Part shown: positions 37,428 to 44,709 of the stretch, piece by piece | Layout of the letters: each line of letters starts with the position of its first letter | How positions within the stretch are numbered: the first letter of the stretch is position 1 | Assembly: GCA_016191785.1 (NCBI GenBank) | Contig: JACPVJ010000026.1 | Span: 1 to 44,709 of the forward strand | DNA from: Myxococcales bacterium | GTDB taxonomy: Bacteria > Myxococcota_A > Polyangia > Polyangiales > Polyangiaceae | Direction of reading: 5' to 3' | Length of the DNA: 44,709 nucleotides | Made by a program: the position numbers and the translations under genes | The notes under the pieces: model-generated | Seen by the model: only the letters and a program-made list of their open reading frames with translations | Database searches by the model: none | What the model was told of the DNA's origin: nothing

Positions 37428-37443
37428 TGCACCCTCCGTGCCG
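37428..37443 (-). promoter_or_regulatory. Sigma-54 promoter of MopE-like lipoprotein gene
   Basis: On the minus strand CGGCACGGAGGGTGCA matches TGGCACG-N4-TTGCA except the first base and the first base of the -12 box, with GG and GC ten bases apart. The expected transcription start near 37417 leaves a 15-base leader holding the GGAGG ribosome-binding site and the ATG at 37402, an almost ideal layout. Confidence 0.5.
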
Positions 37444-37549
37444 GACCGAAGCGCATGGATTGTGGCTCGTCTGCCGCCCCTCACGCTGACTCCGGCTGCC
37501 TGGCTCCGCATCGATTGCATAGCGCCGGGCAACGGATAACCTTCGCCCG

Positions 37550-38671
37550 GTGCGCGCCGCGCTTGCCGAACGCCGCGCTCGGGCTCTCGCGTCCGAGCCT
37601 TGGAAGCCCCGCCCCGCGGAGGGTCGGGCCCGGTCGCGCCGGGTAGCGGTGGGCGACCCACAAGCACCGCTAGCGGTGTTCTTGAGCTTGCTCGATCGGC
37701 ACGGGCTGCTCGGCCCGGACGGCTGGTTGGCCGCCGAGGTCGAGCTCGTGTCCATCGGCGACCACTTCGACTTCGGCGGTAGCAGCGAGCGACAGAGCGC
37801 CGCGAGCGACGGGCTAGCTATCGCGATCTGGCTCGCGAGCCACCCTCGAGATCAAGTGACGATGATCGCGGGCAACCACGACCTGGCGCGCGTGGGCGAG
37901 CTGGCGCCGTTCGACGACGCGACCTTCGAGCGGGTTCACCACCAGGCGGTCGCCGCGTATCGCGGTGGCGAACCGGATCCCGAAGCCGAGCAGGCGCTGT
38001 GCGAGGCGTACCCCAGCCTGGCGACGGCCGAGGTCGCCGCGCGAGACTTCAGCGCGTTCAGCGCGGCGCAGCGCGAGCTGGTCTGGTCGCTCTTGCGCGC
38101 CCGCCGACTGCCCCTGGCCCACGCCGGGAGGCACGACCTTCTGTTCTGTCACGCCGGTGTGACTCGCGAGCACCTGTCCGCCGCGGGGGCACCCGACGGC
38201 TGCGACGCCCATGCCGCCGCGCGCGCCCTCAACGCGGCGCTGGACGCTGCGATCGAGAGCCACGCCGGCGGCGCCCTGGAGATCGCGGCGCTCCATCGCC
38301 CGGGGGACTTTGCGAGGGGTGAGGGCGGCGGGATGCTCTATCACCGGCCGGGTCACCCCGACCTCGCAGAGAACCAAGGGCACGACGCCTCGAGCTCGCT
38401 CGGTCGGCGATTCGATCCGCGCCGACTGCCACAGGGCCTCACTCAAGTCATCGGCCACATCAGCGACGCGAAGTGCCGCCAGCTGCTCGGACCGTGGGCC
38501 GAGGGCGAGCCCGCCCCCGGCGCGCTGCGTCACCTCACGACCGATGGACAGCGCGTGAGCTATGCGACCGGGCTGCCCGCGGCGACCCGAGGCGAAGAGG
38601 CGACGCTGATCTTCATCGACGGGCTGATGAACCGCACGCCGGTCGAGAGCTACGCGGTCTTCGAGTGGTGA
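37550..38671 (+). CDS. Calcineurin-like metallophosphoesterase
   Basis: A 373-residue protein with the metallophosphoesterase motif set: VAVGDPQAPL (D-x-Q variant of the first metal site), VSIGDHFDFGG (GD-x(2-4)-D), MIAGNHDLAR (GNHD/E), LLFCHAGVT (GHxG-like H) and VIGHISDAK (GH). It should bind two metals and hydrolyse phosphoester bonds in the cytoplasm; the substrate cannot be inferred, and the first motif differs from the canonical D-x-H. The start is GTG at 37550; the long N-terminal extension before the first motif is Arg/Ala-rich. It overlaps the following sulfatase-like gene by 4 bases (GTGA). Confidence 0.82.
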   Translation: MRAALAERRARALASEPWKPRPAEGRARSRRVAVGDPQAPLAVFLSLLDRHGLLGPDGWLAAEVELVSIGDHFDFGGSSERQSAASDGLAIAIWLASHPRDQVTMIAGNHDLARVGELAPFDDATFERVHHQAVAAYRGGEPDPEAEQALCEAYPSLATAEVAARDFSAFSAAQRELVWSLLRARRLPLAHAGRHDLLFCHAGVTREHLSAAGAPDGCDAHAAARALNAALDAAIESHAGGALEIAALHRPGDFARGEGGGMLYHRPGHPDLAENQGHDASSSLGRRFDPRRLPQGLTQVIGHISDAKCRQLLGPWAEGEPAPGALRHLTTDGQRVSYATGLPAATRGEEATLIFIDGLMNRTPVESYAVFEW

Positions 38672-40026
38672 CCCTGCGCTGCTCCGTCGCCCTGCTGCTG
38701 GCGCTGGCCGCCGCCTGCAGCACCAGCCCGAGCGCGCCGAGCGCGCAATCGACGACCGCGCCCGCGCCGCAGCCACCCCGGTCCGCCGCTGCGTTCGCCT
38801 CGAGCTCGCCCGCGGCGCCGGAGCTCGACGCCGGGCCGCCCGCACCCACACGCGAGCCGCTGAACGTGGTGCTGATCTTGATCGACAGCATGCGCGCCGA
38901 CATGCCCTGGGCCGGGTACCGGCGGAAGATCGCGCCTCGCCTGACGGCGCTCGAGAAGCGCAGCGTCAGCTACAGCCGTGCCTACTCGCTCTCGAGCGTG
39001 ACCGCCCGCTCGGCGGGGCCGCTTCTGGTCGGGAAATACGCCAGCGAGATGCCCCGGAACGGCTACTTCTTCACCCAGTGGTACCCGGAGAACCTGTTCC
39101 TGGGCGAGCGCTTGAAGGCCGCCGGGCACCGGGCCGTCGCCACCCACGCCCACTCTTACTTCTACAACAAGTCGATGCAGCAAGGCTTCGACGACTACTC
39201 GATCTTGTCGGGCACGACCTACGACGACCCCGAGCCCAAGCCGACCAGCGAGCGGCTGACCATAGCCGCCAAGCGCATGCTGGCGAAGAACGCGGACCCG
39301 AGCGGTCAGCGCCGGATGTTCGCCTACTTCCACTACATGGACCCCCACCACGAGTACATCGAGCACGACGACGCCCCCGACTTCGGTGACGACCCGCGGG
39401 ACCTGTACGACGGGGAGATCTGGTTCACCGATCGTGCGGTGGGCGACCTGATCGCCTGGATCGAGAAGCAACCGTGGGGCAAGCGCACGGCGGTGATCGT
39501 CAGCGCCGATCACGGCGAGTGCTTCGGCGAGCACGGGCAGATCCGCCACGGCTACGAGCTCTGGGAGGCGTTGATCCACGTGCCCCTGCTGTTCCTGGTG
39601 CCCGGCGCCGCGCCGCGGCGCATCGACACGCCGCGCAGTCACATCGATCTGGCGCCCACCATCCTGGAGCTGATGGGCGTCGAAATCGCTCCCCCGCTGC
39701 GCGGCCAGAGCCTCGTGACCGAGCTCTTCGGCGGGTCGCTGCCGCCCCGGCCCATCGTCGCCGACCTGTCCCGCGACAACTTGCAAGATCGTCGCCGCGC
39801 GATCATCGACGGCGACCTGAAGTTGATCGCACGAGGCGACGACGAGCGTTGGCTGATGTACGACGTGGTCAAGGACCCGAAAGAGCGCACGACGCTGACG
39901 GAGACTCGACACGACGACTACCGTCGCATGCGGAAGCTGTACGACGAGCTCTCGGCGACCATCCCCAACGAAGAAGTGCACGGAGATGCAGTGTTGAAGA
40001 ACGCCCCACCCGGCCGTCGCTGGTGA
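38668..40026 (+). CDS. Sulfatase-fold (alkaline-phosphatase superfamily) lipoprotein
   Basis: A 452-residue predicted lipoprotein (VTLRCSVALLLALAAAC). The sulfatase fold is clear: NVVLILIDSMRADM, SYSRAYSLSSVTARSAGPLLVG at the nucleophile position, YFHYMDPHHEYI, VIVSADHGECFGEHG, LWEALIHVPLLFLVPG, PRSHIDLAPTILELMGV and LMYDVVKDPKE. The nucleophile region reads SSVTARS, not CxPxR or SxPxR, so formylglycine maturation is unlikely and a Ser or Thr nucleophile is more likely, as in phosphoglycerol or phosphoethanolamine transferases. Extracytoplasmic hydrolase or transferase action is inferred. It starts at a GTG overlapping the phosphoesterase stop. Confidence 0.82.
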   Translation: MTLRCSVALLLALAAACSTSPSAPSAQSTTAPAPQPPRSAAAFASSSPAAPELDAGPPAPTREPLNVVLILIDSMRADMPWAGYRRKIAPRLTALEKRSVSYSRAYSLSSVTARSAGPLLVGKYASEMPRNGYFFTQWYPENLFLGERLKAAGHRAVATHAHSYFYNKSMQQGFDDYSILSGTTYDDPEPKPTSERLTIAAKRMLAKNADPSGQRRMFAYFHYMDPHHEYIEHDDAPDFGDDPRDLYDGEIWFTDRAVGDLIAWIEKQPWGKRTAVIVSADHGECFGEHGQIRHGYELWEALIHVPLLFLVPGAAPRRIDTPRSHIDLAPTILELMGVEIAPPLRGQSLVTELFGGSLPPRPIVADLSRDNLQDRRRAIIDGDLKLIARGDDERWLMYDVVKDPKERTTLTETRHDDYRRMRKLYDELSATIPNEEVHGDAVLKNAPPGRRW

Positions 40027-40177
40027 CCCTTTTCGCGGCAACTCTGACCGCTTCGCGCGCGTCACCTGCAATTGTTGCGCGCTCGGGCCGACCCCCGCTG
40101 GCACATCACCGCGGAACCAGTGGCTTTGGGTGGACGCTCCGGGGTCGGCATGCGACTTGTATCGTTGGGGGTAGGTC

Positions 40178-41152
40178 ATGTTTCCGTCGAGCCGTCGTCC
40201 GCGTGATCTGGCGCGTCGCTCTTCGCGGCGTCCGCGCAGGATCAGCACGACCAAGATCCCGGTGCCCAGCATCTCCGAGATCGCTGATGCCGTCGCTCGG
40301 GAAGAGGCAAAGGCGCGCGGCGATCGTTTCTTGCTCACCGTCCTGCGCGGCGACCCGCTCGGGCGCGTGATCCGAGTGGACGACGGCGGGGTGACCATCG
40401 GGCGCGGTGAGAACGCAGACTTCGTGCTGGACGACCCCGGCCTGTCGTGGTCCCACGCCCGGATCTTTCGGCAAGGCGGCCAGGTGTGGGTCGAGGACCT
40501 GGGCAGTACCAACGGCACGTTCGTCGGCGACCGACGCATCCGCGAGGCAACCGCGATCGGAGACGGCACGCGCATCGGTCTTGGCGGGCACACCTTGCTC
40601 AAGCTCTCGCTGGCCGACGAATTGGAAGAAGAGTCTGCCCGTCGACTGTACGACTCGACGGTGAAGGACGCGCTGACGTCGGTTCACAATCGTCGGTACC
40701 TGGTGGAGCGACTGGCCACCGAGATCTCGTTCGCGCAGCGGCATTCCGACACCGTGGCGGTGCTGCTCGTGGACATCGATCACTTCAAGCAGATCAACGA
40801 CACTCACGGCCACCACGTGGGTGATGCGGTGCTCCGGGTGGTCGCGGCCGCGATGCAGCGCGTGCTTCGTCCGGAAGATCTGCTGGCCCGCTTCGGCGGG
40901 GACGAGTTCGTGATCGTCGCCCGCAGCGTCACCCGAGAAAACGCGCACATCCTGGCCGAGCGCTTGCGCTCGCACATCGCCGGGTTGTCGCTGCCGCTCG
41001 AGGAGAGCTCGACGATCACCGTCAGCATCGGCATGGCCTTCGCCGGCCCCGAGCACGCTTACCCGGCACCCGACGAGCTCCTCGCCAAGGCCGACACGGC
41101 GATGTACGAGGCCAAGCACCTCGGGCGGAACCGGGTGGTCGCCCAGGGCTGA
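40178..41152 (+). CDS. FHA-GGDEF diguanylate cyclase
   Basis: A 324-residue protein. An FHA domain spans about residues 55-140 (GGVTIGRGENADFVLDDPGLSWSHARIF...VEDLGSTNGTFV), which binds phosphothreonine. A GGDEF domain follows (about 160-320), with the intact active-site motif G240-G241-D242-E243-F244 and the inhibitory I-site RPED (231-234) five residues before it. It should make cyclic di-GMP from GTP, with product inhibition, and respond to Ser/Thr kinase signalling through FHA, a combination frequent in myxobacteria. The N-terminal 50 residues are Arg-rich and probably unstructured. The upstream 150 bases show no clear promoter. Confidence 0.92.
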   Translation: MFPSSRRPRDLARRSSRRPRRISTTKIPVPSISEIADAVAREEAKARGDRFLLTVLRGDPLGRVIRVDDGGVTIGRGENADFVLDDPGLSWSHARIFRQGGQVWVEDLGSTNGTFVGDRRIREATAIGDGTRIGLGGHTLLKLSLADELEEESARRLYDSTVKDALTSVHNRRYLVERLATEISFAQRHSDTVAVLLVDIDHFKQINDTHGHHVGDAVLRVVAAAMQRVLRPEDLLARFGGDEFVIVARSVTRENAHILAERLRSHIAGLSLPLEESSTITVSIGMAFAGPEHAYPAPDELLAKADTAMYEAKHLGRNRVVAQG

Positions 41153-41190
41153 CCGCCGAAAAGCGGCGCTGGCGCGGGCGGCGTGCCAAA

Positions 41191-42000
41191 ATGCTTCGTA
41201 TGCGGCGAATCCTCGTCGTCGGCGCGATGTTCGGCGCGGCCCTGGCGGTCGCCGCCTGGAAGCACTTGCCTGCGTCCGTCGCAAGCGAGCCGCGCGCCCC
41301 TGTTCCCCTCGCCGAGCCGCCGGCCGCACCCGACGCGCCGCCCGTGCCCGAAGCGCCGCGGGCTCTCGAGGCCCCCCCGCACCCGGCGGTCCGTTTCGTC
41401 CCGGTCTCGGGCGAGGCCCCGGCCCGCGTGGCCCCCGCGGACGGCGACTCGCGACGGGCGGTGATCTACCTGCATGGCTTCTGCAGCGACGCCGGCAGTG
41501 TGCCCGAGTGGGCGCCGGGTGTTCAGCGTCACGCGACCTTGATCGCGCTCCACGGTGACCTGGGGTGCGACGGGCAACCGGGCCGGCATCGCTGGGGCAA
41601 CGACATTCGCTTCATCGACTACCGGATCGTGCGCGCCATTCGTTCGGTGGGAAAAAACCTGGGGCGCGAGCTCGATGTGTCCCACGTGACCATCGTCGGC
41701 TACTCGGAGGGCGCGGCGCGCGCCGAGTCCCTCGCTTGGCTGTACCCCGAGCGCTATCGCCGCGCGGTGCTGATGAGCGCGCCCGAACCGCCGGTGTTCG
41801 ACCGAGTGCGGCGCCTCGATCGCCTGGCCGTATTGCGCGGCGGCCGCGAGTACCAGCGTACGTACCGCATGGCGGCCGAGCACTACGACCGCGCGGGCGT
41901 CCCGTCCCGCTACTGGGAGCTGCCCGGGGCGACCCACGGGGAGCTGGGTCCCGACGGGGCGCGGGTACTCGGCGAGGTGTTCGAGTTCGTCGAGCGGTGA
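41191..42000 (+). CDS. Secreted alpha/beta hydrolase
   Basis: A 269-residue protein with an N-terminal hydrophobic segment (ILVVGAMFGAALAVAAW), probably a signal anchor, and a Pro/Ala-rich spacer to about residue 75. The hydrolase part has VIYLHGFCSDAGSVPEW, GWGNDIRF-like loop, the nucleophile elbow GYSEG (GxSxG) in VTIVGYSEGAARAESL, and a late His in PGATHGELG. A second ATG three codons in (41200) is an alternative start. It is probably active in the periplasm on an unidentified ester or related substrate. Confidence 0.8.
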   Translation: MLRMRRILVVGAMFGAALAVAAWKHLPASVASEPRAPVPLAEPPAAPDAPPVPEAPRALEAPPHPAVRFVPVSGEAPARVAPADGDSRRAVIYLHGFCSDAGSVPEWAPGVQRHATLIALHGDLGCDGQPGRHRWGNDIRFIDYRIVRAIRSVGKNLGRELDVSHVTIVGYSEGAARAESLAWLYPERYRRAVLMSAPEPPVFDRVRRLDRLAVLRGGREYQRTYRMAAEHYDRAGVPSRYWELPGATHGELGPDGARVLGEVFEFVER

Positions 42001-42013
42001 TAGCGTGTGCGCC

Positions 42014-44071
42014 ATGCGCGCGTCGTTCATCCGCATGGGGGTCGTCGGCGTAGTCACGCTGCCGCTGCTCGGTTGTTCCATCCTCGCAAAGGTCGATCGT
42101 GACGAGATCGAAGAGCCGGGCGCGGCCGGCGCGGGCGGCGCGACCGGGGGCTCGGGCGGAGTGGGCGGCTCGGGTGGAACCACGACTGGTGGCTCGGGCG
42201 GCTCGGGCGGAGCGAGCGGTGGCACTGCGGGGAGCGGTGGCGCTGCGGGCTCCGGCGGTGGCACCGGTGGTTCAGGTGGCACGGGCGGCACCGCCGGTTC
42301 AGGTGGCTCGGGTGGCTCGGGCGGTAGCACCGGCGGTTCAGGCGGAGCGGGCGGAAGCACCGGTGGTGCAGGCGGTTCAGGGGGCTCCGGCGGTGGCACC
42401 GGTGGCGCGGGTGGCTCGGGCGGAAGCACCGGTGGCGCGGGTGGCTCGGGCGGAAGCACCGGTGGTGCAGGCGGTTCAGGGGGCTCCGGCGGTGGCACCG
42501 GTGGTTCAGGCGGAGCGGGCGGAAGCACCGGTGGCGCGGGTGGCTCGGGCGGTAGCAGCGGTGGCTCGGGCGGAAGCACCGGTGGCTCGGGGGGCACGGG
42601 CGGCTCGGGCGGTTGCACCTCTCCCTCGGAATGCCCGGGACAAGACAACGCCTGCCAAACCCGAACCTGCGTCTCGAGCGCCTGCGGGATGAGCTTCGTG
42701 GCGGTGGGGCCGGCGCCACAGCAGACCGCCGGCGACTGCAAGAAGGTGATGTGCGACGGGGCGGGCGCGGTGAGCAGTCAGAACGACGACACCGATCCCA
42801 CCGTCGACGGGAATCAGTGCACCGACGACCTGTGCTCGAATGGCACGCCGTCGAATCCGACCAAAGCGCTGAACACCGCCTGCACACAGAGCGGCGGCAA
42901 GGTCTGCTCGGCGTCTGGCGCCTGCGTCGAGTGCAACGACGGAAGCCACTGCACGTCGCTGGTCTGCAACACCACGAACCACACGTGCAGCGCCGCGACC
43001 TGCTCCGACAGCGTCCAGAACGGCGGCGAGACCGGGGTCGACTGCGGGGGGCCGTGCCCGCTGTGCCCGACGGTGCTCGCGATCGTAGGCAATGCGAGCG
43101 CGGTGGCTGGGGCCGAGCTGACCGTCGGGGGAAGCTGGGTGACCACTTCGCTCGGCGGCAAGTCCACCGACGGGCTGTCCCTGGTCACCGCCGGCGCCGC
43201 CCTCGCCGTGGCCGGCGTGCGGTTCACGGCGTCGGGCGACGCGAACGACCAGGCGGTGCAATGGGCGACCTGGACCCCGGGCATCTGGACCCAGCTCGCC
43301 AACGTGGGAACCGGCGTCACGACGCGGACGCGCCCCGGGCTAGTCGGCGGAGCTGCCGGCGCTCAGCTGGTCTTCCAGGGAACGGACTTCAAGTACTACT
43401 TCGCAGCGTTCACCGGCACCTGGTCCACGCCCGAGGCGGTGGGACCGAGTGGCAGCCAGCAGTTCGGGGCCAACGGTGCAGACATCGCCCTGGTTGGGGC
43501 GAACCCGGTTGTGGTCTACGCCAACGGCGCGAGCAGCAACGATCTCTACTCCGACGAGCGCGTCTCCGCGGTCTGGCAGTCGCCCGCGTCGATCTCGGGC
43601 AGCGTCGACTTCTCGGTGATCCCAGCCGTGGTCGCCCTCTCGACCGGACCCGAGCTCTTGGCGGTGTGGGCCCAGAGCTCGAGCGGGCAGCTGCGCTTCG
43701 CCACCCGAACCGGCGGCACCTGGTCGGCCCCGGCGGACATCACCGGCGCGACCACCGCCGCGCGCCCGTCCGTCGCGGCCTTGCCTGGCGGTGGCGCCGC
43801 CCTGGCCTTCAAGGGCACCGACGGCAAGCTCTATGTCTCACAATACGCGAGCAGCACGTGGTCGTCGCCAGCGGGCCTCTCTTCGCCCAACGTGAACAGC
43901 ACCTCGTCGCCTGCGGTCGCCAAGGGCGTCGGGACCGCCAGCGTCGAGATCGCGTTCATCGAGGCCGACGGCGTGGCGTATCACTCCCGACTGATCAGCA
44001 GCAGCTGGACCACACCCGTGCCGATCGGCGGAACGAGCCTGAACAACGTCGCCATCACCTCGCTGCCGTAG
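42014..44071 (+). CDS. Lectin/propeller-like lipoprotein with very long Gly-rich linker
   Basis: A 685-residue predicted lipoprotein: MRASFIRMGVVGVVTLPLLGCSILAKVDRDEI, where SILAKVDRDEI after the lipobox recurs in myxobacterial lipoproteins. About 165 residues of Gly-Gly-Ser/Thr linker follow. A Cys-rich block (CTSPSECPGQDNACQTRTC to CSDSVQNGGETGVDCGGPCPLC, about residues 200-355) leads into a repeated beta domain with W-containing strands (GTWSTPEAVG, AVWQSPASISG, GTWSAPADITG, STWSSPAGLSS, SSWTTPVPIGG). That spacing resembles PLL-type or tachylectin-like propellers that bind glycans. It is probably a surface adhesin or carbohydrate-binding protein. The upstream GTG at 42005 would add three residues. 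Confidence 0.78.
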   Translation: MRASFIRMGVVGVVTLPLLGCSILAKVDRDEIEEPGAAGAGGATGGSGGVGGSGGTTTGGSGGSGGASGGTAGSGGAAGSGGGTGGSGGTGGTAGSGGSGGSGGSTGGSGGAGGSTGGAGGSGGSGGGTGGAGGSGGSTGGAGGSGGSTGGAGGSGGSGGGTGGSGGAGGSTGGAGGSGGSSGGSGGSTGGSGGTGGSGGCTSPSECPGQDNACQTRTCVSSACGMSFVAVGPAPQQTAGDCKKVMCDGAGAVSSQNDDTDPTVDGNQCTDDLCSNGTPSNPTKALNTACTQSGGKVCSASGACVECNDGSHCTSLVCNTTNHTCSAATCSDSVQNGGETGVDCGGPCPLCPTVLAIVGNASAVAGAELTVGGSWVTTSLGGKSTDGLSLVTAGAALAVAGVRFTASGDANDQAVQWATWTPGIWTQLANVGTGVTTRTRPGLVGGAAGAQLVFQGTDFKYYFAAFTGTWSTPEAVGPSGSQQFGANGADIALVGANPVVVYANGASSNDLYSDERVSAVWQSPASISGSVDFSVIPAVVALSTGPELLAVWAQSSSGQLRFATRTGGTWSAPADITGATTAARPSVAALPGGGAALAFKGTDGKLYVSQYASSTWSSPAGLSSPNVNSTSSPAVAKGVGTASVEIAFIEADGVAYHSRLISSSWTTPVPIGGTSLNNVAITSLP
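42119..42615. repeat. Gly-Gly-Ser/Thr linker repeats with a 55-bp direct repeat
   Basis: Nearly 500 bases of short Gly-rich repeats. A perfect 55-base stretch at 42351-42405 recurs at 42450-42504, 99 bases (33 codons) apart, so recombination between copies would remain in frame. Long-read data would be needed to trust its exact length. Confidence 0.88.
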
Positions 44072-44096
44072 CGCCAACAGGCAGCTCGCGCCAAGC

Positions 44097-44709
44097 TCAG
44101 CACCACTTCACTCTGACCTTGTACTTGATCTTGGTCTTGCCATTGGCCGGCACGCTCACGTCGAAGCTGAAGGTGTGGGCGTCCTTCTTGTCGTGCTTGT
44201 GGGTGCTCTCGACGATGGTCCAGTCGCCGCCGATGGGCTCGTAGACCTCGACCTGGCTCGCCTTGTCCTTGTGGTTCCGGAGCTCGATCTCCCAGGTGCT
44301 CTCGGAGGTGCAGGCCCCGAGCGTGCGCCACTCCATCTGCTTGCGATCGCCCACCACGTCGAAGGCCTCACCCATCTTGATGCGCACCTTCTCGTCCCGC
44401 GGCGTGTGATCGATGCGGTCCTCGCCGATGAACTGCTTGGACCCGCTCTTGTCAGCCTTGTAGACCCGCACCGTGCCCTTCGGCAGTGGCATGCCCAAGC
44501 CGTTGTCCTTGCTGTTCTGTAGGTCCAGGTACACGCCGACCTTCTGGTTCTTCTGCACCTGCCCGTACTTCCCGCGGTACCAGTACTGCTGACCGAAGTA
44601 GATCAGCTTCTTCTTCACCTTGGCGTTCTTGGCCTCGAGCAGCGTCACCTGCTTCTGCTCGTTCTCCAGCACGTCCGTCGGCTGGCTCAGCGTGTACAGG
44701 TGGTACTCG
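44097..44709 (-). CDS. DUF4139-like protein, C-terminal part (runs off window)
   Basis: The last 200 or so residues of a protein whose 5' end lies beyond the right edge. The sequence EYHLYTLSQPTDVLENEQKQVTLLEA, WYRGKYGQVQ, LPKGTVRVYKADKSGSKQFIGEDRIDHTPRDEKVRIKMGEAFDVVGDRKQ and ANGKTKIKYKVRVKWC fits the DUF4139 C-terminal beta domain, in which the YTLPxPxxL..NxxKQV and GxVRVY motifs are characteristic. Function is unknown; relatives are secreted or outer-membrane-associated mucoidy-type proteins. It is convergent with the lectin-like lipoprotein, 25 bases apart. Confidence 0.78.
   Translation of the reverse strand, partial: EYHLYTLSQPTDVLENEQKQVTLLEAKNAKVKKKLIYFGQQYWYRGKYGQVQKNQKVGVYLDLQNSKDNGLGMPLPKGTVRVYKADKSGSKQFIGEDRIDHTPRDEKVRIKMGEAFDVVGDRKQMEWRTLGACTSESTWEIELRNHKDKASQVEVYEPIGGDWTIVESTHKHDKKDAHTFSFDVSVPANGKTKIKYKVRVKWC

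Noticed and set aside
40099..40112. TGGCAC followed by GC, possible sigma-54 promoter of the FHA-GGDEF gene
   Set aside because: GG and GC are nine bases apart rather than ten and the -12 box lacks TTGC.

Overview
The window is high-GC DNA of myxobacterial character, most likely from Myxococcota and probably the Polyangiales. This is inferred from the protein style: many secreted lipoproteins with Gly-Gly-Ser/Thr linkers, MopE-like and thrombospondin type 3 Asp-rich repeats, an FHA-GGDEF protein, and good sigma-54 (-24/-12) promoter matches. I see no rRNA, tRNA, CRISPR array, insertion sequence or phage gene.

Layout. 1-313 holds no convincing gene. 314-3383 (minus): trmO and two lipoproteins (MopE-repeat, LamG). 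3556-7777 (plus): CBS-pair protein, cytidylate-kinase-like protein, linker lipoprotein, M48 peptidase-TerB-like protein and an outer-membrane protein. 7810-9474 (minus): a MenA/MenT-like toxin-antitoxin pair and an alpha/beta-hydrolase lipoprotein. 9555-14239 (minus): cassette 1, made of a broken trypsin/TSP3/propeller gene, a paralogous lipoprotein and a small lipoprotein.

14419-22037 (plus) is the most striking unit. A near-consensus sigma-54 promoter precedes six tightly coupled genes: an HzsA-related c-type cytochrome lipoprotein, a one-heme small lipoprotein, a DUF4266 small lipoprotein ending in GGGCGCK, a DUF3570 outer-membrane protein, an unknown lipoprotein and a YVTN-propeller/MauG-like cytochrome. 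It looks like a cell-envelope redox system of unknown substrate. 22075-25700 (minus) is a lipoprotein/outer-membrane pair. 25819-28946 (minus) holds a linker lipoprotein and a molybdopterin oxidoreductase with a possible coupled micro-ORF.

29103-34244 holds two small lipoproteins and then cassette 2 (minus), a diverged paralogue of cassette 1. Its first gene also has a frame break just behind the secretion signal. The rest: a GT39-like membrane protein, a DCC thiol oxidoreductase, a MopE-like lipoprotein with 24-bp tandem repeats, a metallophosphoesterase-sulfatase pair, a diguanylate cyclase, an alpha/beta hydrolase, a lectin-propeller-like lipoprotein with a very long Gly-rich linker, and a DUF4139-like protein running off the right end.

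Roughly half of the genes carry a lipoprotein signal, so the region is dominated by surface and envelope functions. The frame breaks in the two cassette-leading genes may be real decay, contingency-type variation or assembly error; the sequence alone cannot separate these.
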